Assembly (NCBI RefSeq): GCF_000447755.1
Contig: NZ_AUNE01000009.1
Span: forward strand, 62,001 to 126,000
Origin: Bacteriovorax sp. BSW11_IV
GTDB taxonomy: Bacteria > Bdellovibrionota > Bacteriovoracia > Bacteriovoracales > Bacteriovoracaceae
Reading direction: 5' to 3'
DNA: 64,000 nt
Shown: positions 9,824 through 17,594 of the stretch, in pieces
Position numbering within the stretch: the first letter of the stretch is position 1
Layout of the letters: each line of letters begins with the position of its first letter
Made by a program: the position numbers and the translations under genes
Notes under the pieces: generated by a model
Database searches by the model: none
Told to the model about the DNA's origin: nothing
Seen by the model: the letters and a program-made list of their open reading frames with translations, nothing else

Positions 9824-11944
9824 TTATCTCATATAGCGATTATATTTATCTAAAAGGCCCATAAGAAATTGTGGGCCTTTTTGTTTTTTCCAATTACCCG
9901 CTAGATAGCGGTTACCTTCATTTATTGTTGGATAAGGTTGAATGGGGCGTAAGATAAAATTCAAATCTTTATTAAAAGTAATAGCTTGAATATATTGTTG
10001 AATTAATGTCGATGCTTGGGGATGAACAATTGTTGCGCCAATGATTTTTTGGGTATTCTTATTTAAAAGTACCTTTATTTTACCAAAATTTTGTTCATCA
10101 ATTATGGCACGGTCAAGGTCAGATAGTTCATACTCTTGTACTTCATAGTTTATGTTTTTTTCAATGGCCATCTTTTCATTTACGCCAGCAGTTGCAACTT
10201 CGGGAGAAGTATAGGTCACCCAGGAAAGAGTATTGTAGTTAATTTTAAATTTTAAAAATTTCCCAAAAAGGGCATTAATGGCACAATACCATGCTTGATG
10301 AGATGCTGCGTGAGTTAGTTGAAAAGGTCCTGCGACGTCTCCACATGCGAAGATATTTGGAAAAGAAGTTTGCATATATTGGTTTGTTTTGATTGTTCCG
10401 GACATATTGAGTTCAAAATCTAAATTCGTGAGATCGCTGATATTTACTGCTCGACCTATGGCCATTAGGCAATAATCAAATTCAATAGTCTCTTGGATGC
10501 CTTCACAGTTTATTGAAGCACTATTTTTGTTCTCAAAACTGTTTATAGTAGTATTAAGTTTTATAGAGATATTTTCTAGACGAAGTTTTTGAAGAAGAAT
10601 ATCTGAAATATCACGATCTTCTTTTGATAAAATGTGTGAGTCTTTGTCAATAATTGTAACTTTACTACCTAAACGTGAAAATGCCTGACCTAGCTCAAGT
10701 CCAATAGGACCTGCTCCTACGATAAGTAGTCTTTCAGGACAATGGTCTAAATTCCAGATTGTATCACTCGTTAAGTAGTCTATCTTTTCAACTCCAGGTA
10801 TCTTTGGAATTATGGGAGAGGCCCCTGTGGCAATCGTAATATTTTTTGCAGTATAACTAACTCCATCAATTTCAACAGACCAAGGATTTTGGATTTTCGC
10901 ATTACCCCTTAGACATTCAACTCCTAGGGATTGATATCGCTCAATCGAGTCATGTGGTTCTATAAGTTTGATCTTTTCAGTGATGCTTTTCTTTACTTGT
11001 TTGAAGTCTACTAAAAGATCTTTGTGATGAATGCCAAATTGTGATGATCTCCTGACTTCATAGACCTTATTTGCAATATTGATTAGCGCCTTTGAAGGTA
11101 CACAGCCAGTATTGAGACAGTCTCCTCCCATTTTATCTTTTTCTATGAGAAGAACTTTGGCCCTGGCCATTGCACAGATATAGCTAGTAACTAACCCGCC
11201 AGCACCAGCTCCAATTACGATCATGTTGTAGTCATACTTAACTGGACGCTCAAAGTTTTTATAGAGCTGATTTGTTTTGATGTTTTTTAGAATGAATTTT
11301 GCCATAAGAGGTAAAAGTCCAAGGAGTGAAAAAGATACGATTATTTTAAAATCAAAAATGTCTTCAACATTTGTAATAGATGAGAGTTGAACCCCTGCGT
11401 TGATATATACAATGGTCCCTAGAAGCATACCAACTTGAGAAATGAAAAAATAAATTATTGTCCTAATTTGCGTTAGACCCATAAGTATATTTATTAGGAA
11501 AAAGGGGATAACGGGAATTAGTCTTAAGCTCAAAAGATAAAACACTCCATCTTTTTCAAATCCATTATTTACTTCTTTCATTTGTGTTGGGAACTTCTCT
11601 TCGAAATAATTTCTTAAGAGATAGCGTGAACTTAAAAAAGATAAAGTCGCACCAATTGTGCTTGCAAATGAAACAATAAGTACACCCAACCAAAGTCCAA
11701 ATATACTACCTCCCGCTAACGTTAGGATTGTTGCTCCTGGAATTGAAAGGGTTGTGACAATGACATATATAATAAAATATATCCCAATAAAGAAAATTGG
11801 CCTTTGATTATATTGCTGGATTAGCTCTAGGTGATTTTCTTTTAAAAATGAAAGTGAAAAGTAGTCACTAAAATCGAAATAATAAAAAATGGTAAAAAGA
11901 GTAATAATGATTGATATCAAAATCAACTTATTATTCTTCTTCAT
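9824..11944 (-). CDS. DedA/TVP38-type membrane domain fused to FAD disulfide oxidoreductase
   Basis: A 706-aa fusion. Residues ~1-225 are a TVP38/TMEM64 (SNARE-associated, DedA-superfamily) membrane domain with about five TM segments and the family motif [10 protein letters not shown] and [10 protein letters not shown]. Residues ~240-706 are a class-I pyridine nucleotide-disulfide oxidoreductase: FAD motif GAGAGG (245-250), redox pair C276/C281 ([13 protein letters not shown]), NAD(P)-binding [10 protein letters not shown], second FAD motif ACGDVAG and a dimerisation domain. The closest look is mercuric reductase or dihydrolipoamide dehydrogenase, but there is no HMA domain and no C-terminal Cys pair. 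The ATGA overlap with msrB upstream points to one operon. Substrate unknown; a membrane-tethered thiol or quinone reductase is plausible. Confidence 0.88.
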   Translation of the reverse strand: MKKNNKLILISIIITLFTIFYYFDFSDYFSLSFLKENHLELIQQYNQRPIFFIGIYFIIYVIVTTLSIPGATILTLAGGSIFGLWLGVLIVSFASTIGATLSFLSSRYLLRNYFEEKFPTQMKEVNNGFEKDGVFYLLSLRLIPVIPFFLINILMGLTQIRTIIYFFISQVGMLLGTIVYINAGVQLSSITNVEDIFDFKIIVSFSLLGLLPLMAKFILKNIKTNQLYKNFERPVKYDYNMIVIGAGAGGLVTSYICAMARAKVLLIEKDKMGGDCLNTGCVPSKALINIANKVYEVRRSSQFGIHHKDLLVDFKQVKKSITEKIKLIEPHDSIERYQSLGVECLRGNAKIQNPWSVEIDGVSYTAKNITIATGASPIIPKIPGVEKIDYLTSDTIWNLDHCPERLLIVGAGPIGLELGQAFSRLGSKVTIIDKDSHILSKEDRDISDILLQKLRLENISIKLNTTINSFENKNSASINCEGIQETIEFDYCLMAIGRAVNISDLTNLDFELNMSGTIKTNQYMQTSFPNIFACGDVAGPFQLTHAASHQAWYCAINALFGKFLKFKINYNTLSWVTYTSPEVATAGVNEKMAIEKNINYEVQEYELSDLDRAIIDEQNFGKIKVLLNKNTQKIIGATIVHPQASTLIQQYIQAITFNKDLNFILRPIQPYPTINEGNRYLAGNWKKQKGPQFLMGLLDKYNRYMR
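9852..9887 (+). terminator. Rho-independent terminator of the FecR-LysM operon, inside the convergent gene
   Basis: A 10-bp stem AAAAGGCCCA / TGGGCCTTTT (9852-9861 with 9872-9881), a 10-nt loop and a T-rich tail to ~9890. It lies about 30 nt after the LysM stop but within the 3' coding end of the convergent oxidoreductase gene. The A-run at the other side may make it act weakly on the opposite strand too. Confidence 0.75.
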
Positions 11945-12489
11945 TTAGCTTGATCCTTCTTAAGAACTAGCGAAACAGAGTTTATACAATAGCGCAGACC
12001 CGTTGGCGCTGGACCATCATCAAAGACGTGTCCCAAGTGCGCTTTACAACGAGAACAAATGACTTCTGTTCTCGACATTCCAAATTTTCGATCTTCTAAA
12101 AGCTCAATATTTCCCTTGTTGATTACATCGTAAAAACTTGGCCAACCAGTTCCTGAATCAAATTTCGTTTCTGATGAGAACAGAACTTGTCCACAATTTG
12201 AACATATATAAGTTCCATGATCGTGAGCATCCCAGAGATGACCAGTGTAAGCGCGTTCAGTGCCTTTTTGTCTGGTTACATAATACTGGAGAGGGGTGAG
12301 GTTCTTTTTCCAGTATTCATCACTTTTATTGGACCAATCACTTTGTGAGGCCATATTTGTTAAGTGATGACCCACTTTAGAAATTTCATTTTCATCAGCT
12401 GATTTTCGAGAGTAATCAAAGGCGAGTACTCCAACAATAATCAGTGCAAAGAAGGTCAAAAGAGAAAGTACTTTTTTCTTGGATAACAT
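11941..12489 (-). CDS. msrB: Peptide-methionine (R)-S-oxide reductase, exported/anchored
   Basis: A 182-aa MsrB that reduces methionine-R-sulfoxide in proteins. An N-terminal signal anchor ([21 protein letters not shown]) places it outside the cytoplasm. The zinc-binding CxxC pairs (CSNC, CSRC), the GTGWPSF motif and the catalytic Cys in RYCINS are all present. The N-terminal helix [20 protein letters not shown] is typical. It overlaps the downstream oxidoreductase fusion by 4 nt (ATGA) and follows hemJ with a 1-nt gap, so the trio is probably co-transcribed. The pairing suggests that the fusion protein could supply reducing power for envelope repair (inference). Confidence 0.95.
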   Translation of the reverse strand: MLSKKKVLSLLTFFALIIVGVLAFDYSRKSADENEISKVGHHLTNMASQSDWSNKSDEYWKKNLTPLQYYVTRQKGTERAYTGHLWDAHDHGTYICSNCGQVLFSSETKFDSGTGWPSFYDVINKGNIELLEDRKFGMSRTEVICSRCKAHLGHVFDDGPAPTGLRYCINSVSLVLKKDQAK

Positions 12490-12490
12490 T

Positions 12491-13018
12491 TTATCCTCGC
12501 AGTTTTTTATATCCTTTAATACCGAGCATAAGTGCTCCTGTAAAAATTATGAGCCCAATGATACCATTTGCCATACTTAATACATCCTTAAGGACCACAA
12601 GAAAGACAATTGCGACAAGAAAAATTGTGGCAACTTCATTCCATACTCTTAACTTAGTGCTGGAAAGGGGGAATTTGTTACATTGAAGATTTTTTAAGAT
12701 ATATCCACAACTTAGATGATAGAGGAATAATCCAAAGACAAAGCATAGTTTTACTATTAGCCAAGGGTGATCAGTCAAAGGGAAGAAATTGTGAAAAAGA
12801 CTTAGGCCAAAAAGAATTGTTAGTACACATGATGGCCATGTGATTCCATACCAGAGTCTCTTTTCCATAATCTTAAATTGGTTTTGTAAGATCTCTTTTT
12901 TAGTCTCTTCTAGTTCATTTGCTTCTGTATGGTAGATGAATAGTCTAACTATATAGAATAGGCCCGCAAACCAAGTTACGACAAAAATTATGTGCAGTGC
13001 CTTTAAGTAAAAGTACAT
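12491..13018 (-). CDS. hemJ: HemJ-type protoporphyrinogen IX oxidase
   Basis: A 175-aa polytopic membrane protein with four or five TM helices. HemJ (UPF0093) oxidises protoporphyrinogen IX to protoporphyrin IX in haem synthesis. Family features seen: [27 protein letters not shown] at the N-terminus, with the His residues thought to bind haem, and [16 protein letters not shown] in the middle. An AAGGAG SD sits 6 nt before ATG 13018. First gene of the msrB/oxidoreductase operon. Confidence 0.88.
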   Translation of the reverse strand: MYFYLKALHIIFVVTWFAGLFYIVRLFIYHTEANELEETKKEILQNQFKIMEKRLWYGITWPSCVLTILFGLSLFHNFFPLTDHPWLIVKLCFVFGLFLYHLSCGYILKNLQCNKFPLSSTKLRVWNEVATIFLVAIVFLVVLKDVLSMANGIIGLIIFTGALMLGIKGYKKLRG

Positions 13019-13069
13019 GATTTCTCCTTATCTCTTGATGTTTAAAAAAGTACCACGTACCCTATAGGA

Positions 13070-13675
13070 ATGAAAACGACATTTTACCTCTTTAGACACG
13101 GCCTCACAGACTGGAATAAACAAAGAAAATTACAGGGAAGAATTGATATCCCTCTAAATGATGAAGGTCGTGAACAGGCCAGGGAGCTTCGACTTTTCAT
13201 AAAGAATCTTCCCATAGACATTGTCTATTCGTCCCATCTTAAAAGGGCATTTGAAACGGCCATAATCGCAGCGAGTAGCGATGGGCGAGAGATCGTAGAA
13301 GCTATGGAATTACAAGAATTAGATTTTGGAGATGCTGAGGGACTAACGATGGAAGTTGCTCTTGAACGCTTTGGCAAAGATTTATGGAATAATTTTTCAG
13401 ATACCAAAGAATCTTCTCTCGATATTTCTTTTCCAAATGGTGAAAAAAAAGGTGTAGCTCTACAAAGAATGAGAACTTTGATTAGTAAAATTTGTGAGGG
13501 TCCTCACCGCCATATTGGTATTAGTACTCATGGTGGAACTTTAAGATGTTTGTTACATTCTTATTTACCTGAAGGGACGAGTCCAATTAGTATTTCAAAT
13601 TGTACAGTCTATAAACTTGAGATCGATGAAAAGGGTCACATTGTTACTGGGCCCATCTTTCCAGGATTTTTATAA
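13070..13675 (+). CDS. Histidine phosphatase (phosphoglycerate mutase-like)
   Basis: A 201-aa protein of the branch-2 histidine phosphatase superfamily. The phosphohistidine motif is LFRHGLTDWN near the N-terminus; RIDIPLNDEG, ELDFGDAEG and the second catalytic His in ISTHGGTLR are also present. Members include phosphoglycerate mutases, alpha-ribazole phosphatase (CobC) and broad phosphatases, and the length fits CobC/GpmB-like enzymes; no cobalamin genes are nearby, so the substrate is open. The 3' end overlaps the convergent solute-binding gene by 32 bp. SD AGGA is unusually close to ATG 13070. Confidence 0.88.
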   Translation: MKTTFYLFRHGLTDWNKQRKLQGRIDIPLNDEGREQARELRLFIKNLPIDIVYSSHLKRAFETAIIAASSDGREIVEAMELQELDFGDAEGLTMEVALERFGKDLWNNFSDTKESSLDISFPNGEKKGVALQRMRTLISKICEGPHRHIGISTHGGTLRCLLHSYLPEGTSPISISNCTVYKLEIDEKGHIVTGPIFPGFL

Positions 13676-14354
13676 TTTCTGACTTTATATCGTCTCTTTT
13701 TAAGAGTTTATTAAAATCATTTTTTAAATCAGAATCACGCTTTTTGAAAGCAATACTCACTTCACTTGGATGTTGTGATTTCTTAATTTCATATAGTTCT
13801 ATTTGGTGTTTTTTTGCTAAGTAATGTCCGACATATCTAGGCATTATTGCCGCAGATATATCGCCTTTAATAAGACCTTCTATAGATTGCTCTTTGGTTT
13901 TGAATTTTTTAAACCTAATACTACTTTTAATAAGTTCATGGTTTAATTGTGAGTCTTCATCTGCGCCAACAAAGTGTCCTTTTAAACTCTTTATTGTTTT
14001 GAATTTTGTATTTTTAAGACTAAATAGGGTGGAGGCTCTTGAGTAGAGAGAATCCGAAAAAAGAAAGCGCCTATCTCTCTCTGGACCACGCTCAATTCCC
14101 CAAATGCAATCAATGTTATCAGTGAAGTTAAATTTGCTAATGACATCACTCCAATTCATTTGAACAATTTTAATTTTGAAATTTGTTTGTTGTGTGAATG
14201 AATTTAAAATCTCTACATCTATTCCTGCTGGCCTGTCGTTTTCAACGAATTGGAATGGAGGAAAGCCAATTGCCATTGCACAGACAAGCTGGCGTTCTTT
14301 GCTATGAACGATTGATGAGAATAAAAAAAAAATGAGAAGGAGGGTACGTGTCAC
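13644..14354 (-). CDS. Periplasmic solute-binding protein, family 3 (amino-acid type)
   Basis: A 236-aa exported protein with GTG start 14354 and signal peptide TRTLLLIFFLFSSIVHS. It has the SBP family 3 pattern: GFPPFQFVENDRPAGIDVEI at the N-lobe and FLFSDSLYSRASTLFSLK at the hinge. No ABC permease or ATPase gene is adjacent, so it may be an orphan binding protein or a sensor-type domain. It follows the DASS transporter by 12 bp and probably belongs to that operon. The 3' end overlaps the phosphatase gene on the other strand by 32 bp. Confidence 0.8.
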   Translation of the reverse strand: MTRTLLLIFFLFSSIVHSKERQLVCAMAIGFPPFQFVENDRPAGIDVEILNSFTQQTNFKIKIVQMNWSDVISKFNFTDNIDCIWGIERGPERDRRFLFSDSLYSRASTLFSLKNTKFKTIKSLKGHFVGADEDSQLNHELIKSSIRFKKFKTKEQSIEGLIKGDISAAIMPRYVGHYLAKKHQIELYEIKKSQHPSEVSIAFKKRDSDLKNDFNKLLKRDDIKSEIIKILERWAQ

Positions 14355-14366
14355 CTTCTCATTATA

Positions 14367-15809
14367 TCATGCCAGAAGAAATGTTCCCAAGAAGATTCCT
14401 AGGGCAAGAAGGGCAAACGAAATAAAGTTTAATCCAAGACCCTCTTTAATCATATCAGAGAGTTTTACTTCGCCACTACCATAAACTATGGTGTTAGGAG
14501 GGGTTGCTACAGGTAGCATAAATGCCATATTACAAGCAAGGGCCACCCCAATTGTTGCAATGAGAGGCGAGTGACCATTTTGAAGACTTGCAGCTATAAT
14601 CATAGGAATAATAATATTGGCTGAAGCTGTATTAGAGGCAAGTTCTGTAAAAAATATTGTAATAAAAACGACTACAATAATTGATAGTGCAAATTGTAAA
14701 TCTGAACCCCCACCAAGTAAGGCTTGGGAGGCAAGCTCAGCAAGACCTGTTTTAAAAAGGATCCCACCTAGAGATAGTCCCGAGCCAAAAAGAAATAGCG
14801 ATGGGTAATCAATTTCTTTTGTATGTTCGAGTGATAGTATTTTCACTCTATCATTAAGCGGAAATAAAAAAAGTAATGAAGCGCAAAATACTGAAACGAC
14901 ACCTGCAGTGAGTTTTGTTTTTATAAAAATCGCAAGACTACTTTCAGGGTTTGGAATAAGACCTATAAAACTTGGAACAAACCACAAGATCACAGCAATT
15001 GAAAAGATTATCATGACAGTTCTTTCACTTTTCGTCACATGCCCCATTGTTTTTTTCTCTTCAATTAAGGCGGTATAAGGAAAACTATTTTCTTGATCAG
15101 TTATTCGTCTTGTTGTGTAGAGATATAAAAAATAAATCATGATTACAACAAGTGGCAGGCCAAAAAGCAACCATTGTAAGAATGTAACTTTAATATTAGC
15201 TAAGTTGTTAAGCATTCCTAAAGCAATGAGATTGGGAGGTGAACCAATCGGTGTGCCCAGTCCTCCTATCGTCGCAGCATAAGCAACACCTAAAAGTAGT
15301 GTTGACTTTAATTCTCTCTCTTTAAGCTCCAATCCTTTAACAATTCCAATCACAATTGGAATCATCATTGCGGTTGTCGCTGTGTTTGAAACCCACATAG
15401 AAAGCACAGCAGTAATTGCATAGAGAGCTAAGATAGTTCTTTTTAAATTTCCGGCAACATAGGGAAGAGTAAGAAGATGAAGGGCAATTTTCTTATCAAA
15501 GCGCAAGACTTCTAGGGCCTTTGCGAGTAAGAATCCACCCATAAAAAGAAAGATGATATCATCACTAAAGGGAGCAAAAGCTTCCTTCGTAGTTGTGACC
15601 CCCATCAATATGGACAAGCACACACCAAAAATTCCCGTTATAAAAAGAGGGACTGAGGTGAGAAGCCATTGGCAAATGACCCACGCAAAAATGGCCAAGA
15701 AACGTTGTTGAATAACAGTGAAGCCAGTATCTATAGAGAGAATCACTAAAAACAAAAAGGGACCGATAAACAGTCCCTTTTTGTAAATATTAAGAACGAG
15801 TCTTTTCAT
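14367..15809 (-). CDS. DASS/SLC13-family sodium:dicarboxylate symporter
   Basis: A 480-aa inner-membrane transporter with about 12 hydrophobic segments. DASS signatures: FLMGGFLLAKALE, SNTATTAMMIPI (the SNT sodium/substrate motif of the first half), GTPIGSPPNLIALG, and the second-half repeat TELASNTASANIIIP plus PVATPPNTIVYGSG. The family moves C4-dicarboxylates, citrate or sulfate with Na+. It lies 2 bp after pckA in the same direction; import of succinate, malate or fumarate feeding oxaloacetate to PckA is a coherent pathway (inference). Confidence 0.92.
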   Translation of the reverse strand: MKRLVLNIYKKGLFIGPFLFLVILSIDTGFTVIQQRFLAIFAWVICQWLLTSVPLFITGIFGVCLSILMGVTTTKEAFAPFSDDIIFLFMGGFLLAKALEVLRFDKKIALHLLTLPYVAGNLKRTILALYAITAVLSMWVSNTATTAMMIPIVIGIVKGLELKERELKSTLLLGVAYAATIGGLGTPIGSPPNLIALGMLNNLANIKVTFLQWLLFGLPLVVIMIYFLYLYTTRRITDQENSFPYTALIEEKKTMGHVTKSERTVMIIFSIAVILWFVPSFIGLIPNPESSLAIFIKTKLTAGVVSVFCASLLFLFPLNDRVKILSLEHTKEIDYPSLFLFGSGLSLGGILFKTGLAELASQALLGGGSDLQFALSIIVVVFITIFFTELASNTASANIIIPMIIAASLQNGHSPLIATIGVALACNMAFMLPVATPPNTIVYGSGEVKLSDMIKEGLGLNFISFALLALGIFLGTFLLA

Positions 15810-15811
15810 AT

Positions 15812-17398
15812 TTACTCACGGCCAAATGTTGGCGCTCCTTCAATATTTGTGTTGTAGAAATCACCAAATTTCTTCATTTGCTTATGGAAGCTTGTTGCAA
15901 GTTCTTTTGCTTTTACAACGTAGTCGTCAGAATTTGGCCAATTCTTTTGAGGCTGAAGAGTTGCAGTTGGAATGTCTCTAACACCAGCAGGAATTTGAAG
16001 ACCAAAGATAGGATCTTTTTCCATTGGAGCATCATTTAGTTCATTCGCTTGAATTGAACGGATAAGTTCTCTTGTTACTTTTAGTGGGAATCTGTTACCA
16101 ACACCATATGGACCACCTGTCCAACCAGTGTTTACCATCCATACTTTGATATTGTGACGGTCAAGGTATTCCCCTAGAAGTTTAGCATACTCACTTGGGT
16201 GTCTAAGCATAAAAGGAGCACCAAAACATGGAGAAAAAGCAGCTTGAGGTTCTTTAATTCCAATTTCTGTTCCTGCTAGTTTTGCAGTGTAACCTAGTAC
16301 AAAGTAGAACATTGCTTGTTCTTTTGTCAGTTTTGCAACTGGAGGTAGTACTCCAAAAGCATCTGCAGACAAGAAGAAGATATGACTTGGTAATTTACCT
16401 TTTGAAGATGTTTCAAGGTCTCTAATGAATGAAAGTGGGTAAGATGAACGACCATTTTCAGCAATGCTCATATCGTCGAAATCAACTGTACCTGTTTTAT
16501 CATTCATTACAACGTTTTCAAGAAGAGCACCAAAACGATTTGAAGCTTCAAAAATTTCTGGTTCTGTCTCTTTAGATAGTTTGTATGTTTTTGCGTAACA
16601 TCCACCTTCAAAGTTGAAGATTCCTTCGTCTGAAAGACCGTGCTCATCATCACCAATTAGGAATGTTCCTGTATCTGTTGAAAGAGTTGTCTTACCTGTT
16701 CCAGATAGACCGAAGAATACAGAAGTTTCCATATTCGATAGACGGCTTGCTCCTGCGTGCATTGGCAGAATTCCACGAGTTGGCATTTCGTAGTTCATTG
16801 CTGCAAACATTGATTTTTTAATTTCACCTGCATAAAGAGTTCCAACGATAATTGTTGTGTTTGTATCAAAGCATGTGATGATTGCAGTTTCTGATTTAGT
16901 ATTAAATTCTTTTGGATCCAAAGTTAGTAGTGGAGCGTGAAGAATTGTGAAGTCATTGTCGTTGAAATTGCGTGTCGTTTCTCTGAAAAGGTGACCAGAG
17001 AATAGAGCGTGACTTGGGTGTGTTGTAATTAGTCTTGCACCAAGGTTGTGCTCAGGGTGAGCTCCAACAGATCTCTCAGTAATGAAGAGTTCTTTTTGCT
17101 CATTTAAAAAGTTCACAACTTTTGTTTTAAGGGCCGCAAAGTTGTTTGGAGTCATTGGGTTTAGGTTGTTTTCCCACCAAATTGTCTTTTCAGTTTTTTC
17201 ACTTTTTACAATGTAACGGTCGTTTGCTGAGCGCCCAGTGTGCTTTCCTGTTAGTACGACAAGGGAACCATCTTTTGTAAGACGACCTTCGCCTCTTTTA
17301 ACAGATTGTTGAATTAAAAATGAAGGAACTGGGTTAACGAAAACATTATCACCAAATTTCTCTACATTTAGGCCTAAATTTTTGTAGAAATCCAACAT
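15812..17398 (-). CDS. pckA: Phosphoenolpyruvate carboxykinase (ATP)
   Basis: A 528-aa ATP-type PEPCK: oxaloacetate + ATP to PEP + CO2 + ADP, the entry to gluconeogenesis. It has the kinase-1a loop GLSGTGKTTLS, the metal-binding stretch LIGDDEHG, the EGGCYAKT segment (kinase-2 region), RFGALLENVV and NTGWTGGPYGVG. The length is normal for the family (~530-540). Upstream SD AAGGGG. It heads an operon with the DASS symporter and the solute-binding protein and is divergent from alaS across a 175-bp gap. Confidence 0.97.
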   Translation of the reverse strand: MLDFYKNLGLNVEKFGDNVFVNPVPSFLIQQSVKRGEGRLTKDGSLVVLTGKHTGRSANDRYIVKSEKTEKTIWWENNLNPMTPNNFAALKTKVVNFLNEQKELFITERSVGAHPEHNLGARLITTHPSHALFSGHLFRETTRNFNDNDFTILHAPLLTLDPKEFNTKSETAIITCFDTNTTIIVGTLYAGEIKKSMFAAMNYEMPTRGILPMHAGASRLSNMETSVFFGLSGTGKTTLSTDTGTFLIGDDEHGLSDEGIFNFEGGCYAKTYKLSKETEPEIFEASNRFGALLENVVMNDKTGTVDFDDMSIAENGRSSYPLSFIRDLETSSKGKLPSHIFFLSADAFGVLPPVAKLTKEQAMFYFVLGYTAKLAGTEIGIKEPQAAFSPCFGAPFMLRHPSEYAKLLGEYLDRHNIKVWMVNTGWTGGPYGVGNRFPLKVTRELIRSIQANELNDAPMEKDPIFGLQIPAGVRDIPTATLQPQKNWPNSDDYVVKAKELATSFHKQMKKFGDFYNTNIEGAPTFGRE

Positions 17399-17541
17399 AA
17401 GGAACCCCTTTTATTGCGTTGTGTATAAATAGTGCTATTTTTTAACTGATAATACCCATTAAATCTATGATTGAAAGCATCTTTTGCTATGAAATTGATT
17501 GATTTTTAAACCTCACTCGCGATAATAAGTTTTTTTTGGTA

Positions 17542-17547
17542 TATAAT
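17542..17547 (+). promoter_or_regulatory. alaS: Candidate -10 element for alaS
   Basis: A perfect TATAAT lies about 50 nt before the probable alaS start, inside the pckA-alaS divergent gap. I see no good -35 hexamer at 16-18 bp, so this is only a candidate. It is the only strong -10-like string on this strand in the gap. Confidence 0.35.
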
Positions 17548-17594
17548 GTAGGATTAATCTCAAAATTAACTTTATGCGCAAGGTTGAAAAAGCT

